Under the pieces are notes generated by a model, which was given only the letters and a program-made list of their open reading frames with translations, had not been told where the DNA came from and did not search any database. This document shows, one piece after another, positions 35,014-43,337 of a stretch of 62,120 nt of DNA (the stretch's first letter is position 1; every line of letters begins with the position of its first letter). Position numbers and translations under genes: made by a program. Source of the stretch: Cellulosimicrobium cellulans (GTDB lineage Bacteria; Actinomycetota; Actinomycetes; Actinomycetales; Cellulomonadaceae); contig NZ_LWGL01000003.1 in assembly GCF_001722485.1 (NCBI RefSeq), positions 1 to 62,120 on the forward strand. Direction: 5' to 3'.

Positions 35014-37173
35014 ATGACGTGCGACCCCGGCCCCGCGGCCGACGGAGACCTCGACGAGCGCTCCGGGCCCGCGCCCGGCGACCGCTCCCGGACGGCCCCG
35101 CGAGGAGCCCGTGAGATCCTCCGCCGCTTCCGGGACGTCAGCCCGGACCCCTATCCCGACGTCCTCGTCGACGAGGACGCCGTCTCCTGGCTCCACGCGG
35201 CCGGGCAGTACGAGCTCGGCACGCTGCACCACCTCGTCGCCGAGGGCAGGGCCGCGAACCGGCACGTCGACTACCCGGCGACGTTCGCCAGCGTCGCGCC
35301 GCGGACGACGTTCCGCTCCGGCCCCCTGCCCGGCGGGGCGCTGACGATCTCCACCTCCGGGCCGGCCGTCGTGGAGGTGCTGCCTCCGCCCTCGTCCCGG
35401 GACGGCGAGGCCACCGCCTCGTCCGCGGGCGAGCCGTGCGCCGTCCTCCCCGCTCCCACCACCGCGCACGCGCTCCGGGTCGCCGCGGGCGACCGGCTGG
35501 TGGTCACGGTGACCGCGCCTCCTGACGGCGCCGCGAGCCTCGGGGTCCACGGCGCGACGTCCGACCAGGGATGGCAGTGCCGCACCACCGACGACGCACC
35601 GTGGGAACCCGTCCACGTCCGGCGTGGCGGCTCCGCACCGGCCTTCGCCGCGCCCGAGCCGACGACGGACGTCCCCCTCGCCGAGGTCGCACCCGGCCTG
35701 TTCGCCGCGCCGGCGCCCGCCCTCGGCCGCGTCGTGGTGCGCGCCGCGACCGAACCGGTGCTCGTCACGGGCGAGTCGGCCGCGGAGGCGCTGGGCGACC
35801 CGGAGCAGGGCGAGTCGCGGTGCGACGTCGTGCTCCGCGCACCCGGCGAGTGGGTGAGCCGGCACCGCCTGGGGCTGCGGTACGCGAGCGTCCGGGACGC
35901 CACCGCGACGTCCGTCCACGTGGAGGCATCGACGCGTCCCGTGCCGCGCCGGGGCGCCTTCGTGTGCGACGACGCCCGCCTCACCGACATCTGGGCGTCG
36001 GCCGCGCTGACCCTCCGGCTGTGCATGCAGCGGCTCATGGTCGACGGGATCAAGCGCGACCGGATGCCGTGGATCGGCGACATCGGCCTGAGCCTCGCCT
36101 CGAACGCGTACGCCTTCGCCGACCCGGAGGTGGTGCGGTCCAGCCTCCGCGCGCTCGGGTCGCCGCGCTCGCACCTCATCAACGGGATCTCCGACTACTC
36201 GCTGTGGTGGGTGATCTCGCACGAGCTCTTCCACCGCCACTTCGGCGACACCGCGTTCCTCGCCGAGCAGGCCGACGCGCTGGACGCGTTCGTCCGGCGT
36301 CTGGCGACGGACGCCGACGACGACGGCGTCCTGCGCCCGCGGCCGGACACCGAGGCGTTCCCCGAGGCGGGGCCGGGCGCCGTCCTGCTCGACTGGGGGG
36401 TCACGTTCGAGCCCGGTCGCGACCCGGTCGCGCTCCAGGTCCTGTGGTGCCGGGCGCTGCAGGCCGCGGCGGACGTCCTGGGAGCGGTCGGCCACGCGGG
36501 CGCGGCGACCTGGGCCGACCTCGCCGCCCGGGTCAGGAGCACGCTCCGCGCCCGGGGCCGGGACGGGGAGACGGGGGTGTGGCGCACGTACCTCGACCAG
36601 CAGGAGGGCGGGGCGGACCACTACGCGAACCTCCTCGCGGTGCATGCCGGACTCTTCGACGGCCCGGTGCCGGAGCCCGCCCTCACGGCGATCGCCGAGG
36701 CGGAGATCCGGACCCCGTTCATGCGCTCGCTCGCGCTGGGTGCCCTCGGGCTCGCGGGGAGACGTCACGACGCCGTCGAGGAGCTCGCGGCGGCGTGGGG
36801 CCCCATGCTCGACGCGGGGTCCGTGACGTTCTGGGAGGAGTTCTCGCTCCCGGGCGAGGACCCGACGGCGATGTACGGGCGGCCGTTCGGGAAGAGCCTC
36901 TGCCACGGCTGGGCGAGCGGACCGGTCGCCGCCCTCCCCGAGCTGGTCCTCGGCCTGGTCCCGCTCGAGCCGGGATGGCGGGAGTTCTCCGTCCGTCCCG
37001 AGCTCGGCGACCTCGGCTGGGCGGCTGCCGTGGTGCCCGTCGCCGGCGGCGAGATCGCCGTCACGGCGTGGGCCGGCGGGCGCGTCGTGGTGGACGTCCC
37101 GGCGGGTCATGCGCTCCGCACGCCCACCGGCCGCCACGTCGGACCGTCGAGTGTCGACCTGGACGGGTCCTGA
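35014..37173 (+). CDS. GH78-like protein with altered catalytic segment
   Basis: A 719-residue protein resembling alpha-L-rhamnosidases in its (alpha/alpha)6 barrel (about residues 320-640) and C-terminal beta domain. The segment DGIKRDRMPWIGD (344-356) aligns with DCPQRDERLGWTGD of the other GH78 enzyme but is one residue shorter and lacks the general-acid Glu; D344, D349 and D356 remain. The later VTFWEEFSLPGEDPT has the expected second acidic site. No signal peptide. An operator at 34924 ties it to the rhamnose regulon. It could act on a different rhamnoside linkage or use another residue as acid. Confidence 0.8.
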   Translation: MTCDPGPAADGDLDERSGPAPGDRSRTAPRGAREILRRFRDVSPDPYPDVLVDEDAVSWLHAAGQYELGTLHHLVAEGRAANRHVDYPATFASVAPRTTFRSGPLPGGALTISTSGPAVVEVLPPPSSRDGEATASSAGEPCAVLPAPTTAHALRVAAGDRLVVTVTAPPDGAASLGVHGATSDQGWQCRTTDDAPWEPVHVRRGGSAPAFAAPEPTTDVPLAEVAPGLFAAPAPALGRVVVRAATEPVLVTGESAAEALGDPEQGESRCDVVLRAPGEWVSRHRLGLRYASVRDATATSVHVEASTRPVPRRGAFVCDDARLTDIWASAALTLRLCMQRLMVDGIKRDRMPWIGDIGLSLASNAYAFADPEVVRSSLRALGSPRSHLINGISDYSLWWVISHELFHRHFGDTAFLAEQADALDAFVRRLATDADDDGVLRPRPDTEAFPEAGPGAVLLDWGVTFEPGRDPVALQVLWCRALQAAADVLGAVGHAGAATWADLAARVRSTLRARGRDGETGVWRTYLDQQEGGADHYANLLAVHAGLFDGPVPEPALTAIAEAEIRTPFMRSLALGALGLAGRRHDAVEELAAAWGPMLDAGSVTFWEEFSLPGEDPTAMYGRPFGKSLCHGWASGPVAALPELVLGLVPLEPGWREFSVRPELGDLGWAAAVVPVAGGEIAVTAWAGGRVVVDVPAGHALRTPTGRHVGPSSVDLDGS

Positions 37174-37194
37174 GGCGGCAGGTCTCGCCCCGGC

Positions 37195-37210
37195 CGGGCG
37201 CGGACGCCCG
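37195..37210. terminator. possible terminator between GH78-like gene and rhaM
   Basis: CGGGCG 37195-37200 pairs with CGCCCG 37205-37210 around a CGGA loop, in the 45-nt gap between two convergent stops. The stem is short. Confidence 0.4.
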
Positions 37211-37218
37211 TCGCCGGC

Positions 37219-37581
37219 TCAGCCTGTCGGGAGGCCGGCGCGCCCCAGCTGTGCCTCGAGGTGGAACACCTCGTCGAGCACGACGAAGCCCTCGTCCGGG
37301 CTCCCGTCGGCGACGAAGAAGTCGCCCATCGCCGCCTGCCAGCGCGCGTTGACGTCCGTGCGCGCCATCGCCTCCTGGGCCGCCGCGTAGTCGTCGGTCT
37401 CGAGGAACCCGACGAGGAGGCCGTCCGGGCGCAGGAACAGGTGGTAGTCGCGCCACCCGGCGTCGCGCAGGGCCTCGAGCATCTCGGGCCAGACCGCGGC
37501 GTGGGCGGTGCGGTACTCGTCGAGACGGTCCCGACGCACCTGGGACGTGAAGCAGACGCGGGCGGGACGGCGGTCGGGCAT
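37219..37581 (-). CDS. rhaM: L-rhamnose mutarotase
   Basis: A 120-residue RhaM protein that interconverts alpha and beta anomers of L-rhamnose. The family hallmarks are RVCFTSQVRRDRLDEYRTAHAAVWPEML compressed at residues 8-35 (with the catalytic His of the HAAVWPEM segment), YHLFLRPDGLLVGFLET, and WQAAMGDFF near residue 82. It is transcribed alone from a TAGGCT promoter with a degenerate LacI-type site at 37621-37632. Confidence 0.93.
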   Translation of the reverse strand: MPDRRPARVCFTSQVRRDRLDEYRTAHAAVWPEMLEALRDAGWRDYHLFLRPDGLLVGFLETDDYAAAQEAMARTDVNARWQAAMGDFFVADGSPDEGFVVLDEVFHLEAQLGRAGLPTG

Positions 37582-37620
37582 CGTCGGCCTCCGGGTCGGG
37601 TGGGTACCGCTGACGGGCGG

Positions 37621-37640
37621 TGGATCGGTTCGGCAGCCTA
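37621..37640 (-). promoter_or_regulatory. rhaM promoter with degenerate LacI operator
   Basis: On the minus strand TAGGCT (37640-37635) is followed at once by CGAACCGATCCA (37632-37621), which agrees with TGAANCGNTTCA at 8 of 10 fixed positions. It probably marks rhaM as a weaker member of the same regulon. Confidence 0.45.
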
Positions 37641-37679
37641 GCCGGTCGTCACGCCGTCCGAGATCCGCGCGGACGACGA

Positions 37680-38573
37680 CTACTCGGCGAACGAGCACAC
37701 CTGGAGCAGCGTCCCGTCGGGGTCGCGGAAGGTGAACTCCGCGAACGACGCGCTGACGCGCTGCACGGGGTCGACGTCCACGCCACGGTCGGCCAACCAG
37801 GCGTGCGCCGCCTCGGCGTCCGCGACGTAGAAGTTGAAGGCCGGGAAGTCGCGCGGCACCGGGGTGCCGTCGTGCGAGCCGGGACCGAGCAGCGTCAGCG
37901 CGGTCTGGTCGACGTCGAACGCGACGATGTCCTCCGCACGGAACCGCACGCGCAGGCCCAGCACGTCCCGGTACCAGGTCTCCGCCCGGGCGAGGTCCGA
38001 CGTCCGGACGAACACCGTGTCCACACGCGCCAGCGGACCCCGCGACGCATGCTCGGCGCCCGTGGTGCGGTCCTCGCGGGAGCCCGGCGAGGCGTCCGCG
38101 GCCCCGGCCGGCGGCGGCGTCCCGCGCCGGCCGCACCCGAAGGTGATCGCGTACCCGTCGGGGTCGACGACGGTGACGGTCCGGAACGTCGCGCCGTCGC
38201 TGTGGACCACCTCGTCCGGCCCGGCGGTCACCGCCGCACCCGCGGCGCGCAGCTCGTCGACCAGGCGGGGGAAGTCGTCGAACTCGACGAACACGTACGA
38301 GTCCCAGGCCTCGCGCGGGCCTGACCAGTCGGTGGGATACGTGTCCCGCTCGGCAGGCCGGGAGTTGGGCCGCACGTCCTCGGGACGCGCGGCCGCCTGC
38401 AGCAGCAGGTTCAGCGCTCCCCGGACGGCGTGGCCCCACGCGTCGACCTCGCACCCCAGCACGTCCCGGTACCAGCGCTGGGCGACGTCGAGGTCGCGGA
38501 CGAGCCGCACCTGGCGATGACCCGTCAGGGGCACACGCTCGTGCTGGGCGGGTGGGGTCGCAGTGGGCTGCAC
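37680..38573 (-). CDS. two-domain VOC family protein
   Basis: A 297-residue protein with two VOC units. The first (about residues 15-160) includes RLVRDLDVAQRWYRDVLGCEVDAWG and ends VVDPDGYAITFGCG; the second (about 185-297) includes FVRTSDLARAETWYRDVLGLRVRF and ends DPDGTLLQVCSF. A Pro/Gly/Ser linker joins them. GTG 38573 with GGAG upstream is preferred over an ATG 93 codons earlier that gives non-conserved sequence. It is divergent from another VOC gene; a 15-bp dyad lies between them. Confidence 0.82.
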   Translation of the reverse strand: MQPTATPPAQHERVPLTGHRQVRLVRDLDVAQRWYRDVLGCEVDAWGHAVRGALNLLLQAAARPEDVRPNSRPAERDTYPTDWSGPREAWDSYVFVEFDDFPRLVDELRAAGAAVTAGPDEVVHSDGATFRTVTVVDPDGYAITFGCGRRGTPPPAGAADASPGSREDRTTGAEHASRGPLARVDTVFVRTSDLARAETWYRDVLGLRVRFRAEDIVAFDVDQTALTLLGPGSHDGTPVPRDFPAFNFYVADAEAAHAWLADRGVDVDPVQRVSASFAEFTFRDPDGTLLQVCSFAE

Positions 38574-38640
38574 GCGAGCTCCTGTCTCCGCGGACGCTCG
38601 CGCGCCCGTGGTCCGATGTGCTGGGACGTCCTCACGACGA

Positions 38641-38655
38641 CCGTGGTGACCACGG
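38641..38655. promoter_or_regulatory. palindromic site between divergent VOC genes
   Basis: CCGTGGT and ACCACGG flank a single central base, a perfect 7-bp-arm dyad. It could be an operator for a TetR/MarR-type regulator not in the window. Confidence 0.4.
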
Positions 38656-38780
38656 AGGACACGTGGACGGTACGGACGGCGGGGAACGGACGGCGGACCG
38701 CCGGACGAACGGCCGGTGAACGTGCGGTGGCCGTGCCGGCGGGTCGACCGCACGCACGTCGGACCGTCCGACGCAGGCGC

Positions 38781-38786
38781 TAGGTT
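38781..38786 (+). promoter_or_regulatory. -10 box of leaderless promoter, VOC gene
   Basis: TAGGTT lies 7 nt before the ATG at 38794. Confidence 0.5.
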
Positions 38787-38793
38787 GCCGCAC

Positions 38794-39189
38794 ATGAGCC
38801 CCTCTCCCCTGACCAACCGGATCGGGCAGGTCTTCGTGCCCGTCCGGGACATGCCGGCGGCCGTGGCTTGGTACAGCGCCCTGCTGGGACTGCCCCCGGG
38901 CGCCGCGACGCACGAGGACCGGATCTACGACCTGCCCGCGCAGGGTGAGGTGGGGATCGCGCTCGACGCCCATCAGCCGGCGTTCACCGCCGACGGGCCC
39001 CCGCGGTTCTTCTGGTGGGTGGAGGACCTGGCCGCCGTGCGCGAGCACCTCGTCGCGCTCGGGGTGGAGCTCGTGGGGGACGTCACCGACATCGGGTCGG
39101 TCGCGATCCTCCAGTTCCGCGACCCGGACGGGAACCTGCTCATGGCCTGCGCTCGCCAGCCCCCTCTCGAGACCGCCGGCCGGTCGTAG
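38794..39189 (+). CDS. VOC family protein
   Basis: A 131-residue single-unit VOC protein: IGQVFVPVRDMPAAVAWYSALLGL opens the first module, PRFFWWVEDLAAVREHLVALGVEL the second, and FRDPDGNLLMAC is the family end motif. Substrate unknown; the gene is monocistronic and divergent from a two-domain VOC gene. Confidence 0.87.
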   Translation: MSPSPLTNRIGQVFVPVRDMPAAVAWYSALLGLPPGAATHEDRIYDLPAQGEVGIALDAHQPAFTADGPPRFFWWVEDLAAVREHLVALGVELVGDVTDIGSVAILQFRDPDGNLLMACARQPPLETAGRS

Positions 39190-39283
39190 GAGCAGCGACG
39201 ACGCCCGCACGGTGACGGTCGCGCGCTCGGAGCGCCCCACGCACGCAGGAGGGCGGCGAACGCCTCGTGGGTGGGACCGGCGG

Positions 39284-40060
39284 TCATGACGACGCCCAGG
39301 CCTTGCGCTCTGCCGCGGGCAGCTTCTCGACGGCGGCGCGCAGCGTCGCGGGCGGCATCGCGGCGGCGTGCTCGTCCAGGAAGGCGCGGAACCGCTCGGG
39401 CTCGACGTCGCCCACGACCCGCAGCATCCACCCGACGCCCTTCTGCACGAACGGCGCGGGATCGTCGCGCAGGCGCTCGGCGAGGGCGAGCGTGTCGTCG
39501 ACCTGGCCCTGGCGCAGGAACGCGGCCGTCGCGACGACCGCCGCGCGCCGTCGCGGCCAGTCGGGCGCGGCGGCGAGCTCGTAGAGCGGGTCGCGCGGCC
39601 GGTCGAGCAGCCACGTGCCGAGCACCTGGTGGGCCGTCAGGTCGACGAGGTCCCACGTGTCCACGCGGTCGTGGCGCCGCAGGAGCAGCGCGACGAGCTC
39701 GGCGTGCCGCTCGGGCACGACACGGCGCGCGGTCGCGGCCTTGCCCATGATCGAGCACGCGCCGGCGCGGACCTCGTGCACGCGGTCGTCGAGCAGGGCC
39801 TCGATCTCCGCGACCGGCAGGTCGATCGCCGCCTTCGCGAGCGTGAAGACGTCGCCCATGCGGACCCCGACGAACGAGTCGTCGCCGGGGAAGAAGCGCG
39901 CGTACTTCCGGCGCTGCTCCGCGGTCGCGAGCGTGAGCAGCGCGGCCCGGAACTCGGCCGCCGTCCGCGGCGAGGCGGACGGCGTCGCGGGCCGGGACGA
40001 GCCCGCGCGTGCGGCGGCCCGTCCCGCGGTCCCCGGGGGTGCGTTCCTCCTGGCGGGCAT
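39284..40060 (-). CDS. AlkD-like DNA alkylation repair protein
   Basis: A 258-residue all-helical HEAT-like repeat protein of the DNA alkylation repair (AlkC/AlkD) family. Conserved parts are RKYARFFPGDDSFVGVRMGDVFTLAK, DDRVHEVRAGACSIMGKAA, WDLVDLTAHQVLGTWLLDRP and PAPFVQKGVGWMLRVVGD, given here as segments of residues 55-215. AlkD enzymes excise N3- and N7-alkylpurines. The first 35 residues are basic, Ala/Pro-rich and probably disordered. It lies 46 nt after the SDR gene on the same strand. Confidence 0.88.
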   Translation of the reverse strand: MPARRNAPPGTAGRAAARAGSSRPATPSASPRTAAEFRAALLTLATAEQRRKYARFFPGDDSFVGVRMGDVFTLAKAAIDLPVAEIEALLDDRVHEVRAGACSIMGKAATARRVVPERHAELVALLLRRHDRVDTWDLVDLTAHQVLGTWLLDRPRDPLYELAAAPDWPRRRAAVVATAAFLRQGQVDDTLALAERLRDDPAPFVQKGVGWMLRVVGDVEPERFRAFLDEHAAAMPPATLRAAVEKLPAAERKAWASS

Positions 40061-40106
40061 GGTCTCGCTCCTCCGTCCTTCGGTCCCTCGTGGCCCGGCG
40101 CGGCCG

Positions 40107-40877
40107 TCAGCGCGGCGCCATGCGGATGGCGCCGTCGAGGCGGATCACCTCGCCGTTGAGCATGGGGTTCTCGACGACGGCCCGGACGAGCTGTGCGTAC
40201 TCCTCCGGCCGGCCGAGGCGGCTCGGGTGGGGCACCTGCGCCGCGAGCGACTCCTGCGCCGCCTCGGGCAGCGACGCCATCATGGGGGTGCTGAAGATCC
40301 CCGGGGCGATCGTCGCCACCCGGATGCGGTGCTGCGCGAGGTCGCGCGCGAGCGCGAGCGTCATCCCGGCCACGCCCGCCTTCGACGCCGCGTACGCGGC
40401 CTGCCCCACCTGCCCGTCGTACGCCGCGACCGAGGCGGTGTGGACGAGCACGCCGCGCTCCTCGCCGTCGGGCCCGAGCGGGTCGAGGCGCAGCATGCGC
40501 TCGGCCGCGAGGCGCGCGACGTTGAACGTGCCGACGAGGTTGACGTCCAGGACACGGCGGAACGCGTCGAGCGCGTGGACCCCGTGCTTCCCCAGCACGC
40601 GCCGGGCCAGCACGATCCCGGCACAGCTCACGACGACGCGCGCCCCGCCGAGGGCGTCGGCGGCGTCGAGCGCCCGCGCGACGTCGTCCTCGCTGGTGAC
40701 GTCCGTGGGGACGAACCGCGCCGCGTCGCCGAGCGCGTCGGCGACCGCCGCGCCGTCGGACGACGCGAGGTCCGCGACGACGACGCGCGCCCCCGCCGCG
40801 ACGAGACCTTCCGCCGTCGCCCGCCCGAGCCCCGAGGCCCCGCCCGTCACGAGCGCCACCGTGCCGTCGATCCGCAT
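40107..40877 (-). CDS. short-chain dehydrogenase (3-hydroxyacyl-CoA dehydrogenase type 2-like)
   Basis: A 256-residue SDR. The NAD-binding motif is VTGGASGLG (residues 10-18), the family's NAG motif appears as SCAGI, and the catalytic Tyr/Lys lie in [11 protein letters not shown]. The [27 protein letters not shown] region and [24 protein letters not shown] are characteristic of the HSD17B10-type 3-hydroxyacyl-CoA dehydrogenases. It probably oxidises 3-hydroxyacyl-CoA with NAD in fatty-acid breakdown. ATG 40877 has GGAGGAG upstream. Confidence 0.87.
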   Translation of the reverse strand: MRIDGTVALVTGGASGLGRATAEGLVAAGARVVVADLASSDGAAVADALGDAARFVPTDVTSEDDVARALDAADALGGARVVVSCAGIVLARRVLGKHGVHALDAFRRVLDVNLVGTFNVARLAAERMLRLDPLGPDGEERGVLVHTASVAAYDGQVGQAAYAASKAGVAGMTLALARDLAQHRIRVATIAPGIFSTPMMASLPEAAQESLAAQVPHPSRLGRPEEYAQLVRAVVENPMLNGEVIRLDGAIRMAPR

Positions 40878-41015
40878 GCCGTGCTCCTCCGCTCCGTCGC
40901 CGTCGACCGGACCGCTCCCTGCGCCACCGCGTCATCGCCGGGCAGGCAGCCGGGCACGTGGCCCGACGTCAGCCTAACCAGGCAGGATGGGGGCGACCCA
41001 CGACAGGAGGCGACG

Positions 41016-41498
41016 GTGAGCCTGTACGACATCCCCTTCCGGGCGACGGACGGATCGACGCGCACGCTGGGCGAGCACCGGGACGACGTGGTCATGGTCG
41101 TCAACGTCGCGTCGCGCTGCGGGCTCGCGCCGCAGTACGCGACGCTCGAGAGGCTGCAGCGGACGTACGGGGACCGCGGGTTCCAGGTCGTCGGCTTCCC
41201 CAGCAACCAGTTCCTGCAGGAGCTCGGCAGCAACGACGCGATCCAGGAGTTCTGCTCGACGACGTACGGCGTCACGTTCCCCGTGGTGGACCGCGTGCGC
41301 GTCAACGGGCGGCACGAGCACCCGCTGTACACCGAGCTCAAGAAGACGCCCGACGCCGACGGCAGGGCCGGGCGCGTGACGTGGAACTTCGAGAAGTTCC
41401 TCGTGGTGCCCGGCGGCGAGGTGCACCGGTTCCGGCCGCGCACCGAGCCGGACGACCCGGCGATCGTCGGGCTGGTCGAGAAGCACCTGCCGCGCTGA
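41016..41498 (+). CDS. glutathione peroxidase family protein (thiol peroxidase)
   Basis: A 160-residue peroxidase. The peroxidatic Cys is in VNVASRCGLAPQY (about residue 36), the Gln lies in GFPSNQFLQELGS and the Trp/Asn pair is in TWNFEKFLV. A second Cys in EFCSTTYGVTFPV matches the resolving-Cys region of Cys-type enzymes that use thioredoxin rather than glutathione. GTG 41016 is chosen for a perfect AGGAGG at 41005-41010. Expected to reduce hydrogen and lipid peroxides in the cytoplasm. Confidence 0.93.
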   Translation: MSLYDIPFRATDGSTRTLGEHRDDVVMVVNVASRCGLAPQYATLERLQRTYGDRGFQVVGFPSNQFLQELGSNDAIQEFCSTTYGVTFPVVDRVRVNGRHEHPLYTELKKTPDADGRAGRVTWNFEKFLVVPGGEVHRFRPRTEPDDPAIVGLVEKHLPR

Positions 41499-41509
41499 GC
41501 GGCCGCCGC

Positions 41510-43252
41510 TCAGGCCGTCGTCGCGGACGCGGTCGGCGCGGTCGCGGCCGGCCGCGGCACGTCCTCCGGGCCGGTGCGCAGCGCCACGATGGCGACGTCG
41601 TCCTCCCCGCGGCCCGGCAGCATGCGCGCGATGGCCGTCTTGACGACCTCCTGCACCGTGAGGGCGTGCGTGCCCTCGAGCGCGCGGGCCAGCTCGTCGA
41701 GGTCCTCCCGGACGCTGCGGTCCCGGCGCTCGACGAGCCCGTCCGTGTAGAGCACGAGCGTCTCGTCGGGGTGCAGCTCGACCGTGCGCTCGTGCCGCAC
41801 GGTGGTGGGGACCAGGCCGAGCGGCAGGTCGCTGTCCAGAGAGAGGATGTCGACGCGGCCGTCGGCGCGGACCAGCAGCGGGGGCAGGTGTCCCGCGCTC
41901 GACCACCGCACGGTGCGCAGGTCGTGCCGGAGCTCGTGCTCGCTCTGCTCGATGCGCGCGACGATCGCGGTCGCGATCGCCGCCGGCCCCAGCGCCAGGC
42001 CTTCGATGGCGGCGTCCACGCGCTCGAGGACCCGTGCGGGGGACTCGCCGCTGTCGTAGCCGATCGCACGGACGAGCCCGCGGAGCTGGCCCATCGTCAC
42101 GGCAGCCGTCAGGTCGTGGCCGACCACGTCCCCGATCACGAGGGTCGTGGCACCGTCGCGGTTCACGAACGCGTCGTACCAGTCGCCGCCGATGTCGCGC
42201 TCGAGCGCGGCGGGCTGGTAGTGCACGGCCACCTCGAGATGGTCGGGGTGCGGCGGGTCCGTCAGCACCGCCTGCTGCAGCGCGAGCGAGACCTCGCGGA
42301 CGCGCGCCATCTCCCGCTCGGAGCGCCTCGCGCGCTGGCGCAGCGCGTCGAGGGTGCTGCGCAGCCGCACGGCGTCCCGCAGCGCGGCCCCGATGGTCGA
42401 GGCGAGCACCGACAGGTAGCGCGCGTAGTCACCGTCCCAGGGGCGGCCGGGCGCGGCACGGAGCACGACGACGCCCGCGATCCCGCCGCGGCTCGGGTCG
42501 CGCAGCGGCTTGACGACGATGCCGTCGGCGACCTCGCGCTGCCGGGTGTCGAAGGCGCGCCGGACGCGGCGCTCCTCGTCGTCGTCCGCCGTGGCACCCG
42601 ACTGCAGGACGAGCTGGGGCCCGTCGTCGGCGACGTCGTAGAACGCGGCGCGCGCGATGTCCGTGCACTCGCCGAGCACCGAGACCACGGGGCGGGCGAA
42701 CGAGCGCAGGTCACCGAACCGGGTGGGCAGGGCGGCGTGCAGCTCGCCGAGCGTCACGAGGCGCCGCTGGTTCACGACCTCCTGGGTCGTCTCGGTCGCG
42801 ATGTCGAGGACCCCGGCGATCCGCCCGTCGTCGTCGCGCAGCGCGCTGTAGGAGAAGGTGAAGAACGTCTCCTCGTCGAAGCCGGAGCGGTTCATGACGA
42901 GGCGCAGGTCCTCGTGCCACGTCGCCTGCCCCGTGCGGAGCACGTCCTCGAACAGCGGGCCGACGTCGTCCCAGATCTCGCGCCAGACGACCGGGGCCGG
43001 CGCACCCATGGCGCCCGCGTGCTTGTCCGTGCCGAGGACCTGCCGGAAACCGTCGTTGTACAGGATCGTCAGCTCCGGGCCCCAGACCATCATGATCGGG
43101 AACCGCGACGAGAAGCACAGCTGCACGGCGTGACGCAGGGCGTTCGACCACGTGCCCGGGTGCCCGAGCGGGGTGTCCTCCCACGCGACCGCGCGCGCCT
43201 CTCGGCCGACGGCGCACTGCGCCGTCGCCTCGACGAACCACTCCGCATCCAT
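41510..43252 (-). CDS. PAS-GAF-PP2C (SpoIIE) phosphatase
   Basis: A 580-residue regulator. Residues about 20-160 form a PAS domain (SRFPIMMVWGPELTILYNDGF, then FFTFSYSALRDDDGRIAG) without the LOV Cys motif. Residues about 165-320 resemble GAF and residues about 345-560 are a PP2C phosphatase: ERDIGGDWYDAF and VIGDVVGHDLTAAVTMGQLRG carry the metal-binding Asp residues. It is the second such phosphatase in the window and probably acts on an anti-anti-sigma protein. ATG 43252 is chosen because a TACGAT promoter box sits 6 nt before it. Confidence 0.9.
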   Translation of the reverse strand: MDAEWFVEATAQCAVGREARAVAWEDTPLGHPGTWSNALRHAVQLCFSSRFPIMMVWGPELTILYNDGFRQVLGTDKHAGAMGAPAPVVWREIWDDVGPLFEDVLRTGQATWHEDLRLVMNRSGFDEETFFTFSYSALRDDDGRIAGVLDIATETTQEVVNQRRLVTLGELHAALPTRFGDLRSFARPVVSVLGECTDIARAAFYDVADDGPQLVLQSGATADDDEERRVRRAFDTRQREVADGIVVKPLRDPSRGGIAGVVVLRAAPGRPWDGDYARYLSVLASTIGAALRDAVRLRSTLDALRQRARRSEREMARVREVSLALQQAVLTDPPHPDHLEVAVHYQPAALERDIGGDWYDAFVNRDGATTLVIGDVVGHDLTAAVTMGQLRGLVRAIGYDSGESPARVLERVDAAIEGLALGPAAIATAIVARIEQSEHELRHDLRTVRWSSAGHLPPLLVRADGRVDILSLDSDLPLGLVPTTVRHERTVELHPDETLVLYTDGLVERRDRSVREDLDELARALEGTHALTVQEVVKTAIARMLPGRGEDDVAIVALRTGPEDVPRPAATAPTASATTA

Positions 43253-43258
43253 CCGAGA

Positions 43259-43264
43259 ATCGTA
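43259..43264 (-). promoter_or_regulatory. -10 box of leaderless promoter, PP2C gene
   Basis: TACGAT on the minus strand lies 6 nt before the ATG at 43252. Confidence 0.5.
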
Positions 43265-43337
43265 CGGGCCGGGTGCGCTGCCACTCACGCCTCGAGACGG
43301 CCGGCGCTCCGCGTCGCGGTCCGCGGCGGCCGTCCGC

